64,000 bases of DNA, taken from positions 81,277-145,276 of the forward strand of contig FLMG01002456.1 of the NCBI GenBank assembly GCA_900088475.1. Reading direction: 5' to 3'. Made by a program: the position numbers and the translations under genes. Origin of the DNA: Hyphochytrium catenoides (Eukaryota; Sar; Hyphochytriomycetes; Hyphochytriales; Hyphochytriaceae). Positions within the stretch are counted from its first letter, which is position 1. Every line of letters begins with the position of its first letter. Of the stretch, positions 11,551-23,040 are shown piece by piece. The notes under the pieces were generated by a model. That model worked only from the letters and a program-made list of their open reading frames with translations, did no database searches and was not told the origin of the DNA.

Positions 11551-11560
11551 TCGCGCCAAA
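11551..11560 (-). promoter_or_regulatory. E2F/DP-type site upstream of the CDCA7-like gene
   Basis: The plus strand reads TCGCGCCAAA, i.e. TTTGGCGCGA on the gene strand, matching the E2F core. It lies 85 bases upstream of the proposed ATG at 11466. CDCA7 is itself a known E2F-responsive gene in animals, so motif and gene identity support each other. Function is inferred. Confidence 0.5.
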
Positions 11561-11566
11561 TCAGAA

Positions 11567-14500
11567 GCTGGAAAGTGGCCCTCGCCTCCGGGCCTTTTGC
11601 CGACCTGGACAGACTCTAATCGGCGATAGTCTAACCCACGAATGAGGCAGGACGAGGAGAAGATTGTTCTATCTGCTATCGGCGGATTGAGGTCTGAACT
11701 TCGAAGCCAAGAACTCCAGAGCCTTGGACCTTCCTTACTAGTGTTACAGGGAAGACCGAGTGATGAGCAATACCCTGCAACTGGTTCGAGAGACGGTTGG
11801 CTTTAGGAATTGCCGACCTTTTCCACGGAAGCGCGAGGAAGCATTGAACGGAGTTTCGTCAAGTGAGGATACAGAAGATGTTTCGGAAACTGGCCTATCA
11901 GAAGTTGGAGAGCCTGGTCTCTGATAGCCTTAGTCTCCCAGTACCGAAGCTTGGCAAGAGAAAAGAACGAGTAGACCGCCCACTGGCTATCCGACGCCAT
12001 TACTACTGTTACTATGGAGCTGGGGTTGTGCGCCATCTTAGGCCGTGGAGGGTAGCCAGAGCGATCGAGAAGAACTAAGGTAAAAACTACTTACTATTCT
12101 TATTACTTATCCCGTTACTAGTACTAGTTAGCACTGTGGAGGCCAGTAAGAGTAATAATGCACTCGAGCAACAAAACAGTACTTGGAAGACGGTGGTCAG
12201 CAACTCCAGACTGAGACAAAGCGCTCTGGATACGAAGAGCCAGCGCGACGAGATGTAGGTAGGACGACCTCCACCTGAGAGAATGCAGCGTATCTCTGGT
12301 CCTTTTCTTGATTGTTGTCAAGTGTACGGCGCCTTTCCCATACCTGAAAGAAGTACATTTACACCTACATAACATCGAGTTGCTCAGAGGGTTGTAAAAG
12401 GTACTGGCCACATAGAGTGGAAACTACCTTCATGAAAAAACACGGGGGATTCTAGCTCCGATCATGGATAGTGGATAGCCCTCGCGCCCCTTCTCTCGGG
12501 CTAATTAATGAACAGGGACAGTCCACCGGGCCCATTAAACCCTAAACCCTGAGTCTATCAAGAATAGAACCTGCCAGGAATGATTCTGGGATAAGAAAAG
12601 TTCCCTCCCTTTTTTTAAGGGCTGAGTGATACTGTTCGTACAGCGAGGAGAGTACCAGTTACCTACTCATGGATGCTGGAACCCCAGTCCCGACAAGTGT
12701 GACCAAGTTACTCAGCTATACATATCTAGTCCGTAGTTATTTTGAGTGTATTTGATGGGAGGAAAGACTTTCCATTCATTGTCCTCGACGAGGACAATTG
12801 CAGTTGTCAGCATAGATGTCACCATCTTCTGGAGGCTTCTTTCGAGTAAGTTTAATGAACTCGAGTATATCATTGTATAATTTCCCCCCCTAAGAATACC
12901 GATCATCATCAGCTTCATCAGCAATCAGCTCTCGTCGGTAGAAGTTTGATGAATTCCGGGTCTTTGTGAAGAACAATCATCATTAATATATATATTTATT
13001 GAATGACGACCCTAGGAGGAGGAGATAACATTAATAATGACGACGTGCTGAGAAAAGTCCAAGATCTGAGTGGTGGATAGGCTCTGGGTGCCCGTGTCGT
13101 CCCTTTGGCCTCTCATACCATGACGACAGGAAACAACGCCACTTATTAGATAGTATCTTGTACTTCTGTATGTATCCATTGTAGAGATTCTGTACAACAA
13201 GTCGCAGCAGTACTTAATGCTATATGCCATGATGTGACACTAGATACCCCGTCGCAGTAGAATGACACTACTGCCTCTCTTCTGCCGCCAGCCTTCCACA
13301 ATTTCCTCAACTTCCTGCCTTGAGTTGCAGAAGCTTGTCATTTCTAAAAGCGTCATTGAGCGAAAGATGTTGACTCTTCTTTCGTAGGGAGTAGGGGGTA
13401 GGCACCAATCCCGGCAGGACGACGTCGTAATCCCGAAGGGCAGAAATACGAAGGATTACCTCCTCCAGGCAGAAGTCCAACGCACTTGATGACTGAAAAG
13501 CGTCCTCAGGTTCCGATCGTCTGGCTGGACATGACACGCTAGTGGTACGACTGTAGTACGGCGTAGTCTTTACTCTTTCTCATCCATTCCACTTACCCGT
13601 AATAAAGAAAGGACTTCCTCTTCCATCTTCCTCCTCCTGCATCCTAAGAACGGCTGCTTTCGGCGCAATGGCAGCAGCTGATCTATTTGATCATATGCTT
13701 GATCTCCTCCAAGAATTTGCGGTGGATCTGGAGCTCTAGCCAACTCGATAGTAGTCATCCTGTCTGAATAATATAGCTGATGTGTTGTTTGGGACGACGA
13801 GAATGAGTACAAGATAGCCAGCCGCATATCGCACAGTCTGGGCTGCCTGAGGCTACTCGGTCCGAAATCTCCTCCTCAAGCACGACACCCCCTAAACTAA
13901 TGATGAGGGTGGTAATTGTAGCTCTACATAAATAGCGACACCATTCGCTGCTTTGCATCTCTGCATTGTTGGTCAACCAACTCTGGCGAGGTAAATTAAC
14001 GGGTACTCAAAAGATCATAAACCAGTAGAATCTGTAGTCATATGTGATTGTTCTAAGTGGTGGCAGGACTATCAGACGTCGAACATTACTTTATTCCCTC
14101 TGCACTTTTGTTCATGAGCGCCTGGCACCTTTAGCAAAGACAAAGCTTTCTCTACTCAAGAGCGAATGTGGCGGGCTTGCCGCTTGCCTTAACATCACTT
14201 GCTGCTTCACCAGGGGGTTTGAAAGTCTAGTGAGACCTAATCCCTGCTGAGGCTTAGCGAGTTCACCAAGTGCTTGTTGTCGCTTTCTTACAGTGGGATC
14301 CTAATGAGCTCCACTTCGTAGTACCATTCGCTGTTATTTCAATGATCACAGTAGCCTAAACCGGAAAACGAAACCTCCTATCATGGACAACATGATTCCT
14401 TTATTAGCGGCGGGTTGGGAGCTGAAGGGAGAAGTGAAGATGTGAATAGGCGCTTTTGAAAGACCTAAGGAGCAAATCGGCCAACTATGTATGTGCCGGG

Positions 14501-14643
14501 TCATGATAGACGGTGCTCCGGTAAGTGTTCGGAAGAGACTTGGCCTTCGTTGTTAACGCGTTTGAAGACAGCGACAACTTCTCGTAAAAAATTTATGTTA
14601 CGGTGAAACGATAGAGACAAGTTGTGGATCCGAGAAGCCATTC
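11567..14643. other. 3-kb stretch with no recognised gene
   Basis: Only short open frames occur on both strands, none with a family signature. The best coding-like pieces are on the minus strand at 13570-13827 (includes MTTIELARAPDPPQILGG) and 13307-13537 (ends NDAFRNDKLLQLKAGS). They could be exons of a small unknown gene. A telomere-like motif lies at 12535-12550 and an AT-rich run near 12985. Otherwise I see nothing definite. Confidence 0.35.
12535..12550. repeat. Short interstitial telomere-like motif
   Basis: The sequence TTAAACCCTAAACCCT contains two overlapping copies of CCCTAAA, the plant/algal-type telomere unit, and an AAACCCTAA telo-box. It is too short to be a telomere remnant on its own and may be chance or a promoter element. 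Confidence 0.3.
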
Positions 14644-17085
14644 CTAGATGTAGACATTGCGTGCGTAATCTTGCCTGGACGTCCTCTTACTCTCCCTCAG
14701 ATCGGCTTCAACTCCCTTGTCGGCGTAGAAAATAGCAACGTCGCCCACCATACGCAGATCCCGACTTAGGTTCTCACGTCGGCCGCTGCTCGACCACATT
14801 GGCCTAGAGTTGGGCGACCTATCTATGCTAGTGTGTCGTAAATTATCGACTATATCCCTAGCGCCAGCCTGATGATGATAGGACTTTTTGTTGACAGTGA
14901 CGAAGTCCACGAAGCTAAGAGAGCGGGAGGCTGGACGACTAACCTTTTGGGACTTTAGGATAGGACTATCCACCAGGCTCGCAACAGTTGCAGTCGGAGA
15001 CAGTAGGCCAGGTGTAGAGATGTTCTTGGGGTCGTCCTCTGGAATGATGCTCTCAGAAGCCCGTTTCGCATCGCCAGCATGTGGCTTTTTAGGGGGATGT
15101 CTAGCGGCCTGATAGAAGACTTTGTAGTTGGAAGCATCCCCTTTGCGCAATTTTAGAGCTTGAATTGTAGTTGGGTTTCCGTTTGACGCACTACTTGAAG
15201 CTCGGGTCTGGGCATGTTGGCCATGTGGCAGACTAGCATCCATCCGGCCGTCATCCTTTCCCACGGTGACTCCTAGTAGTGTATATAGGCTTCCGTGAGA
15301 GAACTGAGATTTACCTGTGTCCATGCTGGGGTTATATGCTTCTTCGAGGGATGTAAGCATATCAGAGAAAGCGCGCTTTATCTGATGGATGCGAAAGCAG
15401 TTCCTGCCAACATTGTTGCTCTGTCTTAGAGGATCCTCGATGTAGAGGGGGTCAAACTTGTGAGGATCTTGAACCTCCTGAGTCTCAACACCCCACGAAT
15501 CATGCAGACGGAAGCTGCGACGTTTCGATCCAGGACTTCCGAGATGTGGGCCGTACGGTTCAAAAGTCGAGTCACCTACACTTCTGACGCTTCCTGTGTA
15601 AGACCTCACTTCTACATCATCCAACTCTGTACCAGATATGTCGCTTCGAGAGTCTTGTCCTGAGATCGCATGCCTATCAAGGTAGCACTTGCGCCCAACA
15701 CTGATTCCTGTTGTACGCGGGTCGAACTGTCTGCCATAGAAACCAAGGAAACCAAGCAGAAGCATTCCGAGATCCGTGGTTCGAGTGCCAGTACCATCAG
15801 AGGACGTCCCATAATGGTCCTGAAGGAAGCGAGCTACTAAGAGCACCAGCCCATAGGACGATAGCCCTCCACTATAGGACGCACCCAGTCCTTTCAGTGC
15901 TAGATATGCCTTCAAAACAATTACCAAGTAGGTTATGGGGGGGAAATCCTTGAGGAGAAGTTGGATCATCTCATTCGACGCCAGCCCATTATGTCCCGGC
16001 CCCTCAAAAGAAATGTCCAACTTTACTGGGAACTGCTTTCTGTGCTTATCATCATCCGAGACCAGGGGTAGCGGCTTTGTAGTGAGAGTAATGATAGGGA
16101 TCGGCGTTTTAGCTATGGACTTCAATGACTTCCCCTCCACCCAGGGCTGTACTTGGAGAGTACGAGCCAGATTTTGTTGCCATGTCTCCTTTATAGCATT
16201 CCGTCCCTCCAATGGACCAGGGGCTTCCGCCAGTGCCGCCATATGTACTTTAGGCAGACAAATCACCATGTCCAGATCGCTGACGTCATGCAATGAATTT
16301 AGTGTCTAGGCTGGTCGACGATGAGATGTTAATTGAGGTCACCTGGAAGGAATGCAGAGCCCTGTCACATAGGATCCGTACATCTTGACCTGTGCTCGTG
16401 GCCACAAAGAGCGCACTGCAGATGTGCACAGCTGTCTGGCGGCCATTTGTGATGAGTATAGGTCTCTGGCTCTTGCCTGCAAAGAGACAGAGGGGATATG
16501 TCAGATTAGCGGTTTCACGTGAACCATGTCCTGGTGACCAGCCTACCTGGATTCCATTAACAAAAGCACAAATTTCCCAGTGCAAGCTACTCCTCAGAGG
16601 ACCAAGTCCAGGAGGAACTTTATCTCCTTTTGGGGCCGGGGCTTCCGGTGGGATTACTCGCAAAGAGGTACTCACTAGGGGAGGAGATACAATCCCAGGA
16701 CCTTGTTTTGCTGGTATGCCATCGAGTGAATGCGGGTTGGTGTTAAAGTGGATGATCCGGTTGGCAGAGGAAAGAGCCCCAGAGAGGTGAGAGATCTGAG
16801 ATTTCAGCTCTGACACTGCAGCAGTCAGCAAAGACACGTCTGCATGAAGAGAGAGGCACATCCGCTTAATATCCTACAGATGATTGACATAAAGCATCAG
16901 TGCCGGATGCATATGTGCTCGTACGAAACCGTCAAAACCTGGTTGTCTTGAATCAGCTGCTCTAACCCCTCATGTCGCTTCAGGTCTTCTTTGTCTTAAG
17001 CCGAAGTACTGTCAGGAACCACTCACTTCTTGCGAATGTTTATGACATACCTGCGCTCGAGAGCGGTCCATCATTGGGTGCTGGC
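14644..17085 (-). CDS. Non-canonical poly(A) polymerase, TRF4/TENT4 type
   Basis: Adds short A tails to nuclear RNAs, typically in a TRAMP-like complex. Exons read leftwards. 17085-17051 and 16994-16939 are followed by 16873-16547, a predicted coiled coil (DIKRMCLSLHADVSLLTAAV) ending LHWEICAFVNGIQ. 16469-16343 gives PETYSSQMAARQLC and MYGSYVTGLCIPSS. 16279-14644 begins SDLDMVICLPKV. The splice joins the nucleotidyltransferase signature GS-(x)n-SDLDMV exactly. The long last exon has the third acidic strand (FPVKLDISFEG), then the PAP-associated domain (YSGGLSSYGLVLLVARFLQ, LLLGFLGFYGRQFD). A Ser-rich tail of about 300 residues ends at TAG 14644. The first exon here is not the start; more N-terminal sequence lies upstream. 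Confidence 0.8.
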
Positions 17086-17115
17086 CTGCAGTGAGGATCG
17101 TTTTCGATGACTGCT

Positions 17116-19870
17116 TATCAAACAGGCTGTTAGTACTCGGCTCTAGTCAGAGAGGCGTGTGTCTCTTGAGACCTTGTGAATTTTCTTCTGCTTTACAATC
17201 AGTATCTTCGCTAGCTATGGGAGACCTAGGATCGTGGCCCTTACTGCTACGTGGAGTATCTACCATGACTTCAGTAGCTGCAGTTGAGAGCGCCTATCAG
17301 CGCTGCACGACACTGATATTGAGTTTGAGGTCATACCTCCAAAAGAAGCAACTTGATCGTTTGTGACCTTTTCTTCCGGAGTTTGGCACGTCACCTCTAG
17401 CCTGCTGTCCATCCCCTCAGGACTGTAAGCGCTCTTGTCCACGGACGTAAACTGGCCTTCTTCAGCACCCTTCAAGGTCAAGGTCAAGATATGCTTAGGT
17501 ACGATAGGCGGACGACAAAATTAGAAGGTGACCTTAAGTCCTTCAGCTTGTTCATCGTCATAAGATATGAAATCCCAAGGGGGTCGCATGCGGTTATAGC
17601 AGTGGATCCCTGAGTCCAGAAAGGACACATCTTCATAGTGGTCCATCGCGCCAGAAAAGAAGATGCTGTGCGGGAATAGAACCATAGTTAAGCCAAACCA
17701 ATTCTTAACCGTTCCCACATTTGCACACACCTTTTTGATCCAAATATGTCTCCTATACTGCCCTTCACCGGAACTTCTTGGCCGTACCCCATACCCAGAA
17801 CCGCCTCTCCGGGGATTGGCCAATTGGTACCTTGCAATCTTCGTCAGATTTGCCAACATTATAAAACTATAAGTCGACCAGACCTGGTGCCAGAGACGAT
17901 AAACGAAAGCTACTGTCACCAAAGCCGTTATCAACCCCTGTCATATCTCTTGATGATCTATGAGGTGTGATGTGCACGCCTTCCTCTTGAACGCCAAATA
18001 GCGGGCCAGGTTGCATTGGTCCACGTCTACGCCTCCTACGTCGCCGATGCTTTCGCTGCTTCCCTGGTTCAGATATGTCACAAGTATCACCAGGTGGGGG
18101 TAGTGCCCCAGCGTAGTGCTCCTGGTTCTGTCTGAGAGTGATCCAACCCCACACTCTCTCAAAAATCGTTGACATTATCTCTCGGACATCATCTTCCGAA
18201 GTCTTTAAAGACGAATGTAAAGTCAGATTTCAGGTTCGCAGCTACTTTAGAAGTCTATCTTACCTCCATCGAATGTCTGCTATTAGAAACGTTCTCACTT
18301 TCTGCCTTCACTGCCTTCACTCCAGTGTGCATGACTTGATCACTCCAGCCTTGCAAATGACTCAGTATATCGTACCAGGCAGATGTGCAAGACGAGTCTG
18401 TGATCTTTGACAGGCTTAGTAGTGTGCCCAGAACAGGCTTATCGTGTCCCGTAGGATCCTTTGACGTCCAAAGGCTTGCGCCCTGTCTGGAGATGAATTT
18501 TCTTTGGGTCGAACTGAAGCTCTCCCAACATCCAGCAGGAAGGTCTTCGAAAGATAGCTCCATCACTTCTGTCTAGAAGCCGTTCAGGTACATGCTTTCA
18601 CTTTAAAAAGCTGAGATTCTCACCTCCATCCAGTGGTCACTCTTTAATGGCCGAATTGTGAAGCCCCCATCTCCAGCTGCGCAATTTTTACGTAAACCTG
18701 CGGCCGCAGCTGCCATTCAAGCGCTGCGTAAAGAAGAGGAATCGCCAAAGCTGGGGTGGTAACGGTCCAAACGGCTGCCCACCTTCTGTCAGTGCATGAT
18801 CACCGTCCTGGATCTTTGCCCATTGTCTTCTCAAGGATAGCTCCTGCGGTAGGGTATCAGAACTGGAGACCAGACTCGTTGGTTATTTATTTATGACGCA
18901 CCATATGGTATACAAGGTAGGACCCGAAAGTCATGACCTGTGTCCAGGACAGCCATTGGTGAACCATTGAAGGCAATTTGTCAAGGCTGAAAGTACTCAC
19001 TTTATTTCGGTTAAGATCTCTTGAGCATCGAGTACTCAGGAAGGGACGACCTGATACTGCCCTCAGTACAGAGAGCAGACGTGCTCCATCCTCACAGAGG
19101 GCCGGGGTCAATATGATCGCCTGCTCTGTTGGTGTAAAATAGAGTCGAAGAGCACATTCAAACTCGCGATAGAGTTTGTACTCTTTATGCGTCAAAGGAA
19201 CTGCAGAACGCCATATATCAGCTGAAGCAAACCATGACCAATTGCAGTTACTTACCATCGTACATGTCGCCCCATGGTGTCGGCCCCTGTCTTAAGAGAA
19301 GAACGCAGCCATCCCTGCAAGCCCATCAACCGACTAGATAACACCCGAGGAGTCTGCTAACAAGCATTACCTTGGCATCTCCTCCTGAGTGTGAGGGTCC
19401 TTTGGTGGTCAGAAGATCAGAATCATTGCATTGACCGCCTCGATGCTAGCTAAAGCAAGCATACCTTTCCAAGGCTGTTTTGCCCCTCAATCTCCCAAGA
19501 GGGCTCAGGTTGTGTCACGCCACACAAAGCCACGCGCTGCAAGCTGTACAAGGGCTCTTCACTCCCACCGATCGCACGAGTAGGAGTCAGAGAGCTTATC
19601 CTTGATATTACATCTAGACTCGCTGGGTCCGATACTCTCAGAAAGAAAGCCCTTTCACAGGATGACAAGCTCAGGAACCAATCCCAAATGGAGTCGTCGT
19701 CTGGATCCGCTGCGCGAATGCCCTTCCACTGCGCTTTCTACACCAGAATTAGTACTTGGCCCTATAGAGGTAAGGGTCATCATCCTTACCGTCCGACAGA
19801 GAGCAACCACTTCTGCCAGACTCTCCAGCTGGCTAAGCACAAGCCCGTTCATGCTTTGCAAACGGCGCTT
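17116..19870 (-). CDS. Unrecognised minus-strand exons, N-terminal part of the TRF4 gene or a separate gene
   Basis: A chain of coding-like segments flanked by splice signals lies upstream of the polymerase. Read leftwards they include VSDPASLDVISRISSLTPTR with a donor near 19466; DGCVLLLRQGPTPWGDMYDG near 19260-19310; KEYKLYREFECALRLYF through RPFLSTRCSRDLNRNK (about 19225-19010); ELSLRRQWAKIQDGDHALTE near 18800-18845; MELSFEDLPAGCWESFSSTQ (about 18553-18262); a run of eight Arg in KHRRRRRRRRGPMQPG near 18020-18040; and TLTLKGAEEGQFTSVDK (about 17480-17360). I recognise no family. The segments after the Arg run look disordered and could be the polymerase's own N-terminus. The more folded 18.8-19.6 kb part may be another gene. 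Boundaries are uncertain. Confidence 0.4.
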
Positions 19871-20543
19871 ACATAAATCAGAAGCTGCTGCAAGTTAGGC
19901 GGATAGGATTCTGATCTTCTTGATCTTAGCTGACTCTGCTTCCTTTCTCCCGTTTGCCAGAGTTCTTCATTGTTTCTGACTATGTATAAAAAGAGTTCCG
20001 CAGCTCACCAACTCTTCGTTTATCAACCATCACAGATAAGAATGCATGAATGCATGTGAGAGATATCGAATATCGAACCAGAGATGCATCCTCATCTGAT
20101 TACTAAATAAAGGATGAGCAAAGGTGGAGACAGATATCCTTCGTCCCTCCCTTTGGATGCAGACACTTTTGATAGCAGGAGAATGGTACAGGAGCTGGTA
20201 CAGGTACTCGTACGAAGCAGATTGATACTTGTACTGCTATGAAAGCCGGTCGCTGATTCCTGCCATTGTGAAGACAGAGTTGACTAGAGCATTAAGGTGA
20301 AGCAGCACGAGGGCCAGCTGTGTCGAGTGTCTGTCTCAAGAGGCATACGAGCACTTGGTAAACGCTATAATCAGCCAAGGTGTTATTTCGTAAGAGACAA
20401 TTGGATAGACGACTCCGCTTCAACAACCTCTTCAGCTGCGCTTATGTTCTATGACCGCAAGTAGGCTGAGGGCTCACCAAAGCTATTGAAGGACGAAAAG
20501 AGGAGGCAGGCCGAGGATTTAACCCTTGCAACTCTGAAACACA
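19871..20543. other. Intergenic region upstream of TMEM258
   Basis: No coding exon or structured element is convincing in these roughly 670 bases. They probably hold the TMEM258 promoter and 5' sequence of the minus-strand gene to the left. Confidence 0.4.
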
Positions 20544-20895
20544 ATGGCGGTAAGGATGAAAGACTAATCCTGATAGGGCCTGTGAAATCTCATATATGGG
20601 CAGATTCAGATGGATTTTATACCCTATGAGGCTCCAGTTGAAGGAGGACTAATCAGCGCCTTGGCAGTGATACTCTCCTTGATAGGCCTCGCCCTTACAG
20701 CAGTGTTCTTCCTGTAAGTCCTAAGGACTCGTTGGCCTTTATGTAGTTCCCCTATCTTACTGCTCTTGCAGGTATGAAGCTCGGTCAAGAAGTGGCAAGA
20801 ACTTGGTGCTAGAGCTGTCTTTGGCTCTTTTGGCGTCGACAGCCCTTGGGTTCGGCACTTTGTTTGCATTCCTCTACTTTGGTATCTACGTCTAA
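20544..20895 (+). CDS. TMEM258: TMEM258/OST5 subunit of oligosaccharyltransferase
   Basis: Small ER membrane subunit of the complex that transfers glycan to nascent proteins. Three exons can be placed to the base. 20544-20549 (ATG GCG) is followed by a GTAAGG donor. 20604-20713 encodes IQMDFIPYEAPVEGGLISAL and the first helix. 20772-20895 starts within the Tyr codon and encodes YEARSRSGKNLVLELSLALL and GFGTLFAFLYFGIYV, then TAA. The product is 79 residues with two transmembrane helices, matching family length. The C-terminal motif GFG-LF---GIYV and the FF-YE junction are diagnostic of TMEM258. It is too small and too intron-split to be noticed as a simple open frame. The stop is 47 bases from the next gene's stop. 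Confidence 0.88.
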
Positions 20896-20942
20896 TGGGC
20901 ACTTCCTGTGGTGCTAGCTCTCCTTAGTATAGAATAACATAA

Positions 20943-21908
20943 TTAACCAGACTGCCGGGCGAACTCACTAAGCTCATATTCCTCAAGGAATCGATCTATT
21001 TCCTCTTCACTGTAGAACAGGTCGCCGACAAGGTCTTGAGGAGTGATTGGCCTCTTCCTTACCATAACCCTGGAACAAAACCGTACCCTCCTAGAGTCTC
21101 TTCCAAGATCTTCACAAATAGTGCTGTCGGACGGGCTGAGGACTTCAGATTCAGAGGTGTCGATCATCCTAGTGCCAGACTCTCCACCACCTGACTTCCG
21201 ATAGTAATTCAACTCCGCAAAGGCGGTTTTTCCTTCATGAACTCCATGCTGCCGATGGCCACCAGCTACGGAAAAGACAGGAGACAAGTTGACCCTATTA
21301 AATGCCTGGTGGTCTTTTGGATGCAATGTCTCTTCCAGTTGCCATGCTGCCAAGGTGCGTTGTGATTGAGAAGAGGGAAGAGCGTCCAAGCTGCCATCCG
21401 TCTCCACATCAGGCGAGAAGAGATCAGGATAGGACCCGACGAGCCAGTGCCCAGGGTTCGTTCGTCCAGAATGAGCTGATCTTTTGTGACTTATCTTTGT
21501 GCTAAGGGGCTGTAGGAGATAGCGATCAAAAAAAGAGGTCTCTCCTGGTGGACGACAATAAGACTCTCCGGAATCTTTCGTTTTTCGAGCGTCTGACTGC
21601 AGTGGTGTTGGTCTTTGTAGTTCTTGGTCGGACAAGGTTTTCTCCCTGAACATGTCCTCAAAAACAGAGATGACGTCTTGTTTAATGCACTCCACCATTT
21701 CCTCCTTCGCAATAGGGGGGCAATCATTTTTTGCCCGTCGCCTTTGAAACTCAGCCTCGATTAGCCCAAGAATCGACTTCTTGGCGGTAATGGTTTGGAT
21801 GAGCTTTTCCTTCTTTGAGATTTGTGATCTCAGGCCAGCATTAGGACACGTACTCATTCTGGCAAAAGGGATACTCGAATCCTGCTCCTGGGCCGAACAG
21901 TCGTCCAT
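20943..21908 (-). CDS. Unrecognised intronless protein, 321 residues
   Basis: A single open frame starts at MDDCSAQEQDSS (the first true ATG, 21908) and ends EYELSEFARQSG. It is hydrophilic, with a probable helix near residues 30-90 (KKEKLIQTITAKKSILGLIE) and a disordered middle rich in Ser and Gly. The C-terminus carries VRFCSRVMVRKRPITPQDL and FYSEEEIDRFLEEYE. There is no signal peptide, membrane segment or known catalytic motif. The conserved-looking C-terminal block (VRF...Y-EEEI--F) suggests a short protein-interaction motif, but I cannot name the family. Lack of introns is unusual next to its neighbours. Confidence 0.55.
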   Translation of the reverse strand: MDDCSAQEQDSSIPFARMSTCPNAGLRSQISKKEKLIQTITAKKSILGLIEAEFQRRRAKNDCPPIAKEEMVECIKQDVISVFEDMFREKTLSDQELQRPTPLQSDARKTKDSGESYCRPPGETSFFDRYLLQPLSTKISHKRSAHSGRTNPGHWLVGSYPDLFSPDVETDGSLDALPSSQSQRTLAAWQLEETLHPKDHQAFNRVNLSPVFSVAGGHRQHGVHEGKTAFAELNYYRKSGGGESGTRMIDTSESEVLSPSDSTICEDLGRDSRRVRFCSRVMVRKRPITPQDLVGDLFYSEEEIDRFLEEYELSEFARQSG

Positions 21909-22249
21909 GTCACGGCTATGAAACACTAGCTAGTGGAGGACCTTCCCTGTTGATGGCACCAAGACATGCTCCTGTCCATGATAAGAGTAGATATGCTCTA
22001 GCGCCTCATCCATACTCCCAGTCATCCATGGCACAGAGGTTTCCGTAGCCCTACTATGAACATCCCACTTGTTCCTTTTCTGAGGAGGGTAATTTTGCCC
22101 TTCTACTGGCTTGGTGATAAGCTACTCCTTGCCATCGCTCTTGTCCAGCAGCAAGGTAAGCAGAGAGATAGGGAACTAAAATGGTGGCAAGTTTCAAGGA
22201 GTATCGATCTTCTTCTTCTGTCTTCCAATCTACTAATGAACTTCACATA

Positions 22250-22289
22250 CCAAGGGTCTGACTCGACCAAGGGTCTGACTCGTCCAAGG
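22250..22289. repeat. 17-base tandem repeat, just over two copies
   Basis: The unit CCAAGGGTCTGACTCGA at 22250-22266 is repeated at 22267-22283 with one change (final T), followed by a partial third copy CCAAGG. Confidence 0.7.
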
Positions 22290-22800
22290 TGGAAAGAGGT
22301 TCAGACGTAATCAAAAGAGATTCATACCAAAGAAGAGATTCGTTCAGACGTGAGGGAAAGAGATTCACAGATGTTCAATAACAAAGGCAAGCAGCAGACA
22401 AATTTTTCGCAAAGACTCTCTTTTAGGTAGAGAAAAAAACGATCTTCTTTGACATGGCGATGGAAGAAGGGAAATAAAGTCATTTTTATCAAAAAGCTGG
22501 GTGGTGTCCTCAAGATGTACAAGTAAGTACTCGTAGAACTTTGATTACCAAGTCTTACTTGTGCAAGAAGTGGAGAGACAGCAAAAGGAAGGTCAAAATG
22601 TTGGGATTATCTTTGTTTTGTTTCAGTCCACTAGCTCTGAGACCAAGTGCAATTAGATCTATCTTCTCGCCTTTAGTTCTACTTATACTTGTACGGTGTC
22701 GTCATTTTTTTGTTTTTGCATTTGTGATCCGCACCAAAGCAAGCACAAATGGCACGCAAATAAAGGTTGTAATAATAGGAGGATAGTTCTACTTCTACGA

Positions 22801-23040
22801 GTACAAGTAAGAAGAAAAAAGGGTAAAAGAAAAAGTAGTAAGAGATGAAGAAAGAAGAAGTAAGAGATGAAGAAAGAAGAAGTAAGAGATGAAGAAAGAA
22901 GAAAAAGGAGAAAGGAATGAGAAGAAGAGGAAGAAAAAAAAGAAACAAGGAAAGCTATAAGGAAAGCTATACTTTAATGAAGAAGAAGAAGAAGGAAAAG
23001 AAGAAGAAAAAGAGGAAGCAGAAAAGAAACAAGGAAGACT
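22801..23040. repeat. Purine-rich (GA/AAG) tract with a 22-base tandem repeat
   Basis: About 240 bases are almost entirely A and G on the plus strand. Inside, the 22-base unit beginning GTAAGAGATGAAGAAAGAAG occurs three times from 22838, 22860 and 22882. GAA/AAG triplets dominate the rest. Such homopurine tracts can form triplex or act as splicing-enhancer-like sequence if transcribed, but no role is evident. Confidence 0.75.

Noticed and set aside
17521-17934. Minus-strand frame first considered a DHHC palmitoyltransferase tail (NVGTVKNWF)
   Set aside because: No DHHC Cys-rich domain is found in any nearby frame; the short similarity is not enough.
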